Source: Adiantum capillus-veneris | Taxonomy: Eukaryota; Streptophyta; Polypodiopsida; Polypodiales; Pteridaceae | Assembly (NCBI GenBank): GCA_014529385.2 | Contig: CM043966.1 | Location: forward strand, 35,688,739-35,752,738 | Length of the DNA stretch: 64,000 nt | Direction: 5' to 3' | Shown: in pieces, positions 20,295-30,291 of the stretch | Layout of the letters: the number at the start of each line of letters is the position of its first letter | Numbering within the stretch: the stretch's first letter is position 1 | Notes under the pieces: generated by a model | Databases searched by the model: none | Seen by the model: only the letters and a program-made list of their open reading frames with translations | Told to the model about the DNA's origin: nothing | Position numbers and translations under genes: made by a program

Positions 20295-21540
20295 TTAAAA
20301 GCCCTTAACTAGGAACTCTAGCTCCTGCGAATAACTTCGCGAGCTGCCCCCTATGATCAAGAGGGGGTTCGGACTAGATCAACATTGGAATTGAAAATGA
20401 ACTAGCTGAGCTAAATTTTCCCTAGCAACCAATCTTTCCTACTTCAGACAGTATATTCCGAAAGCATTCTTTCCTACTTGAATATAAAATACAATTAATT
20501 TAAATGCCATGGTTTCCGTTGATTTCCAACATGTTGGGAAATGTGTTTTTCATCATACCTTATCGAATGCAATGTTGCTTTAACAAACTTGAATTAAAAC
20601 TTGACCTACCTCCACAATTCCCTCCTCATTGCTCCGTGAGATGGCTGGTCGACCATGGGAGCTTTTCCCTTTCTATTAGTGTTGCTTGTCCTCGCCTCGC
20701 GGTTGTGGGAACCACCGAAACGAGTTCTCTTTACTGGGGCCATTTTATACTCACTATTTAATTGACAACTTGGAAAAAGAGAGCTAACATTCGGGAGTAA
20801 CATACAACCATGATGACGGATTAGTTTCAATAAGCAAATCCCCTTGTACGAGAGGTTAGACTTACTTCAAGACATAGAGAATCCCGATAGCACCATACTT
20901 GTTCTATGGGAATAGGTCCTAAGGTTAATTAATTGACCTAGATAATTATGAAATTCAGATTTTTACTTAATCAGTTCTACTAGAGATGAAATAGACGTGC
21001 TTAATCACTTCTTAATGTAAGTAGAGAATTGCAGAATTACTGTATGCATAGATGAGAGGATTCTCCCTTCCTAATGATTAATGATGGATTAATTTTCCCT
21101 AATTAAATCCTAATCCATGAGCAATTGATTCTAATTTAATTATCTACACATTATGGACTAATAGGATGCAATGGACCATTCCCACCTCAAAGTTGACTTG
21201 ATTTTTAATCACAACGGTGACTAGTTCAACTTGGTCAAGAGTGACTAATTGCTTGCATGATTACTAATTAGATTAATATTTATGCAATAGATCATGGATA
21301 CGGAGAATTAGAGAGTATCTAATGAGTATTTTAACTATGATTATGTATAATAGATGCGGAATTAAGAGGATATTAGAGAGGGAATTACAACAAGCATGAA
21401 TTAAATCGAAATTACCGAGGTTACGGTTGAATTCCTCTCAAAATTCTGATGCAAGGGCCTCCTTGAGACAAGAAACGGGCAGCACCTTCCTTCCTAGCTC
21501 CTCTTCCAAAGACTATGTCTGCCGGCAGCACCTCCTCAAG
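20295..21540. other. Unassigned AT-rich sequence
   Basis: No credible ORF longer than 85 codons. Contains stretches typical of old LTR or internal retroelement sequence, but I could not pair it with another copy in the window. Confidence 0.35.
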
Positions 21541-21625
21541 GTGTGTGTGTGTGTGTAGGAGTGTGTGTGTGTGTGTACTTAGTGTGCGTGTGGGCATATA
21601 TGTGTGCTTGTGTGTGTGTGAGCAT
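21541..21625. repeat. (GT)n-rich region
   Basis: Interrupted GT microsatellite followed at 21630 by CTTATATAGG, a TATA-like box. This could mark the U3/R part of an unpaired plus-strand LTR that ends before 22032; this is speculative. Confidence 0.7.
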
Positions 21626-21757
21626 GCTCTTATATAGGCTCACAAGCTAAAAAATTCGAATTTTCCTGCTATATGCATCTGGAGGAGTACTCACTTCATG
21701 CATGGCAGCTCTAGTTGCATACTTACCAAGTGTCCCAACTTGCTCAAGAGCTCACTT

Positions 21758-21758
<1 letters not shown>

Positions 21759-21811
<53 letters not shown>
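21759..21811. repeat. (CT)n microsatellite
   Basis: About 26 uninterrupted CT units. The ORF across it is a low-complexity artefact. Confidence 0.95.
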
Positions 21812-21812
<1 letters not shown>

Positions 21813-22955
21813 CATGGAAAGTATCCTACGAGCCCTGTGAGTGTGTGAGGGCGCCCTCTTACTACCAAACTCAGTTTGCAGTGGCCTGGAGCCAGTTCCC
21901 ACATAGCCCCCGAGTCCCAGTGTCTACCCACACAATTTTAGGAAAATTTAATTTTAACCTAAGACGGGCAATACGAATCAGAATTTACTGCCAAAACTTG
22001 CTATACTAAGTTCTAACTAAGGTGTATTAACATGGTTACTTGCCATATTTAGCACCCCTCGGCGTCCGAAAATGCATTTTTTTTCAAATTTGGGGTACGG
22101 GTGCAGTTTTTCGAGACGGTCAAAACTGACGCGTCGGTTGACCAAAAACTTACTATGTTTGGAAAATTTTCACAAAAATTATTTTAATTCACTTTTGGAA
22201 GCTTTATGAGATTCTAAACATCATGGCATCGACAGATTTTGGAGAACTGCTAAAAATAGTAACTTTTTTCATTATGATTGTTTCATGGTACAATGATATT
22301 CTTTTAGCTCGAGGTCGGAGACCTTACACAACCTAGCGAAAGAAATGGAGAAGCTGGTGAAGGCCATTTTCAAGAAAATACACAAGCGGAGCTATTGGCA
22401 CCATCATCGAAGTAGGTCCCTAATCCAAACTATTCGAGTGAAGAAAACGGCAAAGGAGAGGACACGGGGATGAATGGCACGTGAGCAGTGAGGGAAAAAT
22501 TGGGATCCCAATAGTTGATTTATATCCGTGTAATGGAGATCATATCATCAAATTTTGAGCCCTTTGTCTTGGAGTTCAAAGCACATTGCATTTGGCAAGG
22601 AACCAACATGAATTATATAAATCACTATGGAGTTGTGCACACAATCCATTGTTGTTGGCGGGATTATGGACAAGTTGTGTTCCAAAGGTTCATTGTCTTG
22701 AAAATCCTAGATGTGACGTGATGTGTTCACAATTCATGAATGGGGATTCTTGAATGTAGTGAGGTCTACAAACGTACTTGAATGTTAGTCATCATTCAAA
22801 GTTATGTACAAAGCCAGTAAGATCATGACCTAGTGCTTGCGGGGCATGTATGGATGTGTAAAAGACCCATGTTCAATACCAAGGGGCATCTTTCATGATA
22901 TGTATCTCTAAAACAAAGTTATCTACTAAGAAACTAAAAGACTTACCCATAAACA
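21812..22955. other. Unassigned sequence left of element C
   Basis: No recognisable coding sequence. Its right end, ...ACTTACCCATAAACA, continues beyond element C as TTAGTAGGAAATCC at 36818. Confidence 0.45.
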
Positions 22956-23542
22956 TGTGCGCTCCTTGCCGCACTGTCGAAGCAAGGGACTTGCCGATAC
23001 ACCGTGTGCGAGCCACAAATGGCTCCAAGCACACAACAAGACTAATCTAACAAGCTCAAGAGAGCAAAGGGTGTGTCACTCACCGCTCTACGCTTGCCTT
23101 CATGGTGTATTCCTCGCCGCGATGAAGAAGAAGCTGCAGTCGTGCCGCGCTCAACCGCTTCGCCGCCGTCGTGCCTTCGTAATGCTCGATCGCACACACA
23201 CTCTCCCTCTCTCTCTCTCTCTCACATACACACACACACAAGGAGGTGAAGAAGAAGAAGATGGAGATGGAGATGGAGCAAGAGCACTCTTCTATTGCAC
23301 AAATGAGAGAATGAGTGAATTTTAGGTTTAGTTGGCTTTTATATGATCTCACCCCATTCACACTTGGGCGCCCATGCTTAGCCAACTAATCCCTTGAATG
23401 TCCCAGTTAGAGTGCGCCTCTCATCGGCGATCACTCTTACGCTTTTCCTATTGGTCCGACAAGCCCGGTACCTGACTCTACCAAATACATAATACACGTC
23501 CGTCGTAGGTGATGGGGTGTCCGTGAGCCGTGAGGGTTAACA
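22956..23542 (-). repeat. 3' LTR of element C, 587 bp
   Basis: Plus strand TGTGCGCTCCTTGC ... GAGGGTTAACA. Contains a short (CT)n and CA repeat, then a GAAGAAG/GGAGAT purine block. Short ORFs here are not genes. Confidence 0.95.
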
Positions 23543-23556
23543 TGCCCCCCTTCCTG
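23543..23556 (-). other. Polypurine tract of element C
   Basis: Minus strand CAGGAAGGGGGGCA directly before the 3' LTR start TGTTAACCC. Confidence 0.85.
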
Positions 23557-24915
23557 ATGTAGATTCCGTCCTCGGAAGCTATTGAGTTGAAGTTCGTTTG
23601 TCGAGGTGGAAGAGCATTTGAGATGAATGTCCTTAGCCTTCTTCAGTCACTGCAAAATCAAACAACATTGGCACAGTAATTGCATTCTCATAAGTGATTA
23701 AAAAGCATATGCAGTTTTAGGTAGACAAATTGATTGGTAAAAGAATTTCAAACAATTTGTCAGCAATGAACATTAAATTGCAATGTAATCAAATGCATAA
23801 ACAGATGTAAAGGTAAAAAATTAAACAAGTCTGGGGTCGCTAATTTGACGGTCGAAAGGCACTAGAGATCGAATATTAATACCATGGGTAAGCTTCTTAA
23901 TTTTCTGTGGTCAATTAAGTTGTTTAATCACGAGAGTCAAGTATTCATGTTCGAGGGCTGACTAGAGGCTATATCTAGAAGACCTTGTAGTTAAGCTACC
24001 ATAAAAGGAATTTCTCATGAAATCATCGCCTGACTGATTACTTTTTCTTTGACTCCCCAAAGTCTTTTCACAGTGATTCAATTTTGATGTGTGTGCTTAT
24101 TTTGTATGCCTTGGGTTTTTTGCTTTTCAAGTAAAAGCGCCCATACTGGGAACCTCTAGGGCTCTAGTACCATAGGCAATACATGTGAGTGAAGTACCAA
24201 ATCAAGATGAGATTTCTCTTCCAGCTTAAGATTTTACAGTGTGGCACTTTGATTTTTTGTTTGTTCATTTTCAGCATTTTAATTTTGTAACTTTGGGGGG
24301 TCATATAACACTGATACACCTCCCCAGGCTCATCACACTAGTAAACTCCCTTTATAATACTTAAGCTAAAGGTCAATAGGGTCAAGCCCACTAGAAAGCC
24401 CTAGTACATTTCACACAATGCTGCCTAAATCGGATTAAGAACCTAAGTAACCATTAATTATTAGGAAGGCATTCCCCATGGTATTAAGAGAAGATTTCTA
24501 ACACCTAACTTGGTCAAACTAGTTTGTCGGACTGCTTGATTTATAAACCTAGACAAGTGATTATGACAAAAAATTACATTGAATTAAATGTTTGATACTA
24601 AGCAAATGCGGTGAATATTAGGCTACCAATCACAATTTAAGCTGACAATCATAGATGCAAAAAAGATAAGGGGCAATGCTAATGGACAAGAAACACCTGT
24701 TTGTGTCGATGGTTGCGCTTGATTTGAAGAGTGAGTCGAGATAAAGATTCCATGAAGGTCCAAATCCTACCAATAGCAACACGCTCCTGTACACACTAGG
24801 AAACAAAAGGAATACCTCCAGGAGACACATTAGTGGAAAAAGGTACCAACACTTATTGAACACAACAAAAAACATAAGGAACCCTAACCTAATTATTTGC
24901 ACCCCCCCTAGAGAG
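23557..24915 (-). other. 3' noncoding region of element C
   Basis: About 1.4 kb without a convincing gene. A 90-codon minus-strand ORF (24902-24630) is strongly hydrophobic (FLMFFVVF, LFPLMCLLEVFLLFP) and ends in noncoding sequence. It could be a vestige of a membrane segment or chance in T-rich DNA. Confidence 0.5.
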
Positions 24916-25338
24916 TCAAGGGAATAGGATATTGTAGAGGTTGGGGGGAAACCCTAAGGCTAAACTCCTATCCTCGTCGTCGAGATAAACAAAGTCATCA
25001 TCCATGAGACCATATGTGCCATCCGTGTAGTCGTGTAAATTTTCTTCTTCATCATAGGTGCCCATGTTTACTAAGAAGGTCACTAGACGCCTATAGTCAT
25101 CTTGGTCAAAAGGGTAGGCTTGTGCAATGGGAGAAACGCTCTCTACTAAGTATGGATCAGACGTGGTCAAGAGACGTATCAGCCATTCTAACTCCTCAAA
25201 ATTCCTCTCACATGCTAGCGTACCTATCAAATCCCATTCACATGCAAGCACTGGAAAGACCATGTGAAATATTTGTGAAAAGTAACGAGGGTACATCTCA
25301 CCCAAGGCAGGAGTGGATGACTCTAGCGTACTAGCCAT
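24916..25338 (-). CDS. Element C ORF4, small acidic protein of unknown function
   Basis: Uninterrupted 140-codon reading from ATG at 25338 (MASTLESSTPALGEMYPRYF); an ATG 12 codons further up (25374) is possible. It is acidic, especially near the end (YDEEENLHDYTDGTYGLMDD, YLDDEDRSLAL). I see no signal peptide, zinc motif or membrane segment and recognise no family. It lies between the extra protease ORF (end 25585) and the 3' LTR, where Athila and Tat elements often carry additional ORFs. It is free of stops although gag-pol upstream is damaged, which hints at a real gene. A chance ORF is possible at this length. Confidence 0.5.
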   Translation of the reverse strand: MASTLESSTPALGEMYPRYFSQIFHMVFPVLACEWDLIGTLACERNFEELEWLIRLLTTSDPYLVESVSPIAQAYPFDQDDYRRLVTFLVNMGTYDEEENLHDYTDGTYGLMDDDFVYLDDEDRSLALGFPPNLYNILFP

Positions 25339-25584
25339 ATCTGTACACGCAAATAGATGATGGTTAGAGTGCAAATATTACAAGGGTTGTGTTCTTGTGC
25401 ATAATTTGTTTTTATGATTTGTGTTATGGCTCTTGCTCTTTTACTTTTTTATCTTGTTTTTGTGAGTATAAGGCTTTATGTATACATTCCCTAAGATCGG
25501 AGATTAAGAGGTCAGGGAGAAAGGTTGAGAGGGAAGCAAGTGAATGATGGATGTCCACAAACACTCCCCCCTTCCTTGGGTAAA

Positions 25585-26832
25585 TCATGCCGTTTGAAAT
25601 GATGTCGTCACCCTTTGAAACCAATTGTTCCAGTTGGTAATAGGTGAGGATTTTTGCCAGTAGTTTTCTATTACCCTAGGTGCCTCGTCAAGTTGCAAGG
25701 GTGGTAAGGTACTCTCCCAGGATCGAACTTGAAGTGGTTCATCAGGTGATTCTTGAATACTGGGAGGTGTGGATTCTTTTGTAGCTTCATGGAGGTCCAC
25801 TACTATAGATGGAGGCTGTGTAGAAGCTTTTACCTCTATGGATGTATTACATGAGGAGCTAGAAGCTTCATGGAACTCCCCCCTTTCTGAGCTAAGTGGA
25901 ATAAATTGGTTTTGCCTTGGAGCCCAAACTAGCTCTGGACTAGGTGTGTAGCATTCTGTGATCTTTCCCTTCCCACGGTCTGCCATTGGCTTTAGCGTTA
26001 CACTGTTTGACTCATATGGGTTTGTTGTCGATAGGGAAGGACACATTTTACGTTTAGGTACCCAAATTTGCTCATTTCCATCATAGTAGCCTTGGGCTTC
26101 TAATAGTTGTTTTGGAATCCATTGTGATTTGGTCTTGACTCTCCTAGGGCGCGCTCTTGGTTTTCCCGGGAAATTTTTTCTTGGAATGGATGGGAGGGTT
26201 GAGGTAGTTGGAAGTAAGGCCTTGGGGACCCATTGATATGTACTCTTAGGTCGTGCAGGTTGAGTACTTGCAATATTACTGCTTGCTGCAACTACAAGTG
26301 TTGAAGTGCTAGATTCATGGGTAGTCGGCAAAGACGAGTTAACCACCTTGGCTTGTGAATGTTGGCTATCCTTCAACTTTGCTAGAGTTTGCAACGTAGG
26401 TGACTTTGCTTGAATGATAGGGGTAAGAGTCGGTGGTCGCGTCGTGACACTACCAGTATCCCAATCAATAGTGCATTTGGTTGCCAACATCCACGTGCAT
26501 CCCAAGTTTACGTTGCCTTCCATAGCTCCTGCGGGCATGACTAGAAACCTCTGCACTATGCTTCCATTGTCATAGACAACAGGGGTCTGAAGGACTCCAA
26601 GAATAGCAGTTTTCTTTTTATTAATGCCCTTGACTTGCATCGTACTCGGGGATAGGGTCGGTTTCCCTAATTGACACCAAACTCCATAGGATAACAAATT
26701 GTGTTTAGCTCCCGTATCTAATAAGGCATTGTATAGTACTTTTTCATAGGGGCTATTTAGCTCAATTGGGTATCGTAGGGGTGGCTGAGATTCTAATGAG
26801 TCATCATCTGTGTCCTCGAAAAATGCTTGCAT
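25585..26832 (-). CDS. Element C ORF3: second retropepsin-like domain with W-x-P-K repeats, after the integrase
   Basis: Intact 415-codon ORF starting 75 bases after the integrase stop and in another frame, so a separate cistron. Residues about 33-130 look like a retropepsin: NALLDTGAKHNLLS (catalytic Asp at 39, DTGA), a flap-like part (VKGINKKKTAILGVL, VYDNGSIVQRFLVMP) and the second psi-loop NLGCTWM (109-115) followed by TIDWDTGSVT. The rest is Ser/Thr/Pro-rich with repeated motifs WVPK (201), WIPK (238), WVPK (257) and WAPR (303), and a Trp-rich tail (ITNWNNWFQRV). Element C already has a normal protease between gag and RT (30292-32283, motif DGGA). The position is that of env-like or 'additional' ORFs, but I know of no described one of this kind. 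It could cut or bind another element protein; the activity is inferred. Element D has a counterpart. Confidence 0.8.
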   Translation of the reverse strand: MQAFFEDTDDDSLESQPPLRYPIELNSPYEKVLYNALLDTGAKHNLLSYGVWCQLGKPTLSPSTMQVKGINKKKTAILGVLQTPVVYDNGSIVQRFLVMPAGAMEGNVNLGCTWMLATKCTIDWDTGSVTTRPPTLTPIIQAKSPTLQTLAKLKDSQHSQAKVVNSSLPTTHESSTSTLVVAASSNIASTQPARPKSTYQWVPKALLPTTSTLPSIPRKNFPGKPRARPRRVKTKSQWIPKQLLEAQGYYDGNEQIWVPKRKMCPSLSTTNPYESNSVTLKPMADRGKGKITECYTPSPELVWAPRQNQFIPLSSERGEFHEASSSSCNTSIEVKASTQPPSIVVDLHEATKESTPPSIQESPDEPLQVRSWESTLPPLQLDEAPRVIENYWQKSSPITNWNNWFQRVTTSFQTA

Positions 26833-26906
26833 GATTCCCAGATTAGCCTCTCGTGGCGTCTAAGACGTTGTTGTCGTTCTCGAGCCTCAACTCTTGCTTG
26901 GATTTT

Positions 26907-28025
26907 TTAAAGCTTTGCTTGTTCCTTGGCAGCCTTCTTTTGATGGATGGCTTGCAACTCTTCTTGGCTTAGAGGATCATAATATCTTTTGAATTTACTC
27001 GCATTAAGGAATCCAATGGTTTCAACTCCATCTAGAGTCTCCACACGAATGGTACCTTGCGGAGTAATTTCACACACTCGATATGGTCCCTTACCAGCGT
27101 ATATCAATTTCTTCTTTTCATTACGTACCCCGTACATAAGAACTTTATCACCAACCTTGATGTATTTATCCTTTAAATGGCTATCAAACCACTTCTTTCT
27201 CCTATCCTTCTCCACTAGAGCATTTCGCACAGCTAATTGCCTTTCTTCATCTAGCCTTTCCAGGATATATAATCGCTCCACTAAGGGGTTACCATCCCAA
27301 CCTTCTTGAGAAGCTACTCGAAGACTAGGAATGACAAACTCCCATGGCATAACTGCTTCTTGGCCATACACCATCTTAAACGGTGTGCAATTAATAACAA
27401 CTTTATACGCAGTACGATAAGCCCATAAAGTTGATGTAAGCTTTAGGTCCCAATCAATGCGATGAGCCTCGACTGTCTTTGTCAAAATGGAGATGAGAGT
27501 TTTGTTGGTACTCTTAGCTTGGCCATTTGCTTGGGGATAATAGGGTGTAGACTTGTGGTGAGATATCATGAAGTTTGATGTGAGTTCTTTTATTACTTCA
27601 TTTATAAAATGAGTTCCATTGTCACTCACAAGTTCAAAGGGGCATCCAAAACGTGTGATAATGTTCTCAAAGAGGAACTTAGCTGTTGTTTTTGCATCCG
27701 CCTTTCGTGTTGCTTTTGCTTCAGCCCATTTGGTTACATAGTCGGTAGCGACAATGATATATCGTGATTGCGTGTTATGTGCAGCCGGACTAATCGGTCC
27801 TACAAAGTCTAAGCCCCACTTTTCAAATGGTTGGGTTACCTTGATGGGATGTAGAGGCATCCTATCCCTTCTTTGTGGCTTGTTGAAGCGTTGGCATTCA
27901 TCACATCCCTTTGCAAAAAATGATGCATCCTTAAACAGAGTGGGCCACCAATAGCCTGACTGTAAGATCTTTCGAGCATTCAACTTTCCTGAAAAGTGAC
28001 CACCAGCTACGCCCATGTGTGCCTC
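26907..28025 (-). pseudogene. Element C integrase (catalytic Glu replaced by Lys)
   Basis: Last part of pol, in frame with the RNase H ORF but separated from it by a TAA at 28026-28028. HHCC zinc domain: HMGVAGGHFSGKLNARKIL, then FFAKGCDECQRF. Core: KWGLDFVGPISPAAH (first Asp), ELVSDNGTHFINEV (second Asp), then YYPQANGQAKSTNKTLIS, where the third catalytic residue should be Glu. The codon is AAG (27513-27515); the related element D keeps Glu here (ANRQSESTNK). C-terminal domain: VGDKVLMYGVRNEKKKL, GKGPYRVCEITPQGTIRVET. No chromodomain. It probably lacks strand-transfer activity. Confidence 0.88.
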
Positions 28026-28982
28026 TTATAGAATATATAAATACTCATCCTCGCGGTCACAGCGTCTAAGAACATCATCTTTTCCTCTCTTATAGAGAGT
28101 TCCAGCCAGTAAGCAATAGGGTTCGCATTCCTTGATTAATTTGTGAGCTATATCTTTTCGCAGTTCTTTGGGTGGAAAACCATTAACTAAGAAGTTAACA
28201 ATCTTTTCACTCCATTCAGGCATTGTCTCAACAATGAACAAAGGAGTATCAGGCAATTCATTATCAACCCCCGTAGGAGATTCGCCATTAGGGATACGAG
28301 ATAAATGATCAGCCATGACATGTTTCCTCCCAGGCCTCACAACAACGGTGAAGTCAAACTCAAGAAGAATTAACAAACATCGTGTAATTCGACCTGTGGA
28401 ACACGGCTTGTTTACCAAACATAGCAATGCTTGATGATCAACATAAAACACAAACTTGGTAGCAAGAAGGTAATAGCGAAATTTCTTTACTGCGTAAATC
28501 ATAGCTAGACCTTCGCGCTCTGTAGTAGTGTAGTTCATCTCGGCATCATTTAATTGGCGACTTGCAAAGCTAATAGGGTAGTCCAATTTATGTTCTCCTG
28601 GTTGAGTTAGAACACACCCAATAGCAAAATTTGATGCATCAATATGCACATGAAAAGGTACATTCCAATCAGGTGTTCGCAGGATTGGAGCACTTGTTAG
28701 GGCCTTCTTTAATAACTCATAAGATTGATGACATTCTTCCGTCCAGTGAAACTCGATAAGAAGCTTGTACAATGGACACGCTATCTCGGCAAAGTTTAAA
28801 ATAAACCTTCGATAATAACCAACATGGCCCATAAATCTTTGAACTCCTTTATAGTTAGTAGGTGGTGGCAAATCGGCAATGGCTTTAATCTTACTCTCAT
28901 ATGTGGATATCCCGTTCTTGGACACTATATGCCCTAGAATGACTCCATGCTTAACCCAAAATTGGCATTTGAAAGGGTTCAA
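28026..28982 (-). pseudogene. Element C pol: end of RT, RNase H and linker
   Basis: RT thumb (KHGVILGHIVSKNGISTYES, RFMGHVGYYRRFI), then RNase H: VPFHVHIDASNFAIGCVLTQ with the first catalytic Asp, EMNYTTTEREGLAMIYAVKK with the catalytic Glu, FVFYVDHQALLCLVNKP with the next Asp, and RKHVMADHLSRIPNGE at the end. The linker ends with YKRGKDDVLRRC and a TAA before the integrase. The frame differs from the RT palm upstream, so there is a frameshift near 28985-29020. Confidence 0.9.
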
Positions 28983-29018
28983 TGAGATGCGATAAAATCT
29001 GCACCTTTCAAATATTTT

Positions 29019-30011
29019 TCATAGATATAACAAATGCTTCTCCCAAGAAGAATAAACACAAAGGTCGTCTAGGAAAGCTTCACAAAACTCCCTTAGAAAT
29101 TCTTTAAACGCAGTGTTTATTAATCGTTGGAATGTAGCAGGGGCATTCGTTAAGCCAAAAGCCATAACACGAAATGCAAACACTCCAAACTCTATGATAA
29201 AAGCAGTTTTAGCTTGGTCCTCTAATGCAATTGTGATTTGATTGTAACCAGAGTACCCATCTAAAAAGCTATAAGCTTCCTTACCCGCAACTCTTTCAAG
29301 CACATGTTCTGAATATGGCAAGGGATAATGATCTCTCCTAGTGGCTGCATTAACTTTCTTGAGGTCCACGCACACTCTTAGTTTCCCATTCTTTTTTGGC
29401 ACAATGACTATTGGAGAAACCCATTCTGAGTGCTCAATAGGGTATATGAATCCACATTGGATAAGTTTTTCAATCTCCTCTTGTACAATTTTGGCGTACT
29501 TAGGATTCATTGGATAGGGTCGTTGCTGGACGGGTTTAGCAGTGTTGATCATGGGAATTGTATGTTGCACCACAGAAGGTGGAACGCCCTTCATGTCATG
29601 ATATGTCCAAGCAAAGATATCCTTGTATTCCTTGAGGAGCTCCTTAAGTACAGCCTCTTCAGTTTCGGTAAGGTCTTGAGCAATAAAGACTGGTTTAGAC
29701 TCCTCACCTGGTTCTGCTAATTCTATCTCTTTAACTACCGCTGGACCATCATAGACTCCACTGCTTCCATTGGTAGGTATTCGTTGGGCTTTGACATACA
29801 CAACCTTTCGCTCCCTCGTGGTATAAGATTTAAAGTGTTCAGGAGCCGTATGTAAGTCAGCAGGCTCTTGTCCTGACGGAGACCTTTCTTTTAGTTCTGC
29901 CTCCTTTTGTTGTTGTGCTAACTCTCGGTTTTGACGTCTTCTTATAGTTCGACTCAATTTCGGCTCTGTAACCTCCAATTGAGCAAGGTCAATGGGTCGC
30001 GGCTGCACCAC
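29019..30011 (-). pseudogene. Element C pol: reverse transcriptase palm and fingers
   Basis: 330-codon open piece. Residues ~110-145 are the pre-RT linker (LLKEYKDIFAWTYHDMKGV). RT: KLIQCGFIYPIEHSEWVSPI, VPKKNGKLRVCVDLKKVNAA, FLDGYSGYNQITIALEDQAK, VMAFGLTNAPATFQRLINT and EAFLDDLCVYSS with both catalytic Asp. It ends in a frameshift right after. These blocks sit between Athila and Tat consensus forms. Confidence 0.9.
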
Positions 30012-30291
30012 ATGACACTCTGGAGATGTTCACCCCAATTGTCTACTAGCTTTCGATGAGCATCACATGCCCCTAGATAGCTAAGCCATTCTGCAGTAGA
30101 TCTTTCCTTGTTTATCCTAGCTCTCACATTTGCTCGATATCGTCATCTCTTATATGACCTTTGTTTCTTGTTAAGGTTTTGATTTTGGTAAATGTTTGAA
30201 CTCGACTCGCTTGATAGGTCTTCGCTTGTATCTTCTTCACTCTCATATAAATTACCATAGATGGTCGTACTAGACCTTGAGTGTTCAGTTT
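30012..30291 (-). other. Junction between gag-pro and pol of element C
   Basis: About 280 bases with stops in all minus-strand frames, between the gag-pro stop and the first open pol frame. Either damaged coding sequence or the site where a frameshift or internal start once gave access to pol. Confidence 0.5.

Noticed and set aside
21630-22031. Possible unpaired LTR with TATA box and end TTAACA before TGGTTACTTG
   Set aside because: No second LTR, no convincing primer site and no TSD could be found.
22957-23385. ORFs on both strands in the element C LTRs (also 36172-36655)
   Set aside because: LTR sequence; both strands are open because of (CT)n, (CA)n and (GAA)n repeats.
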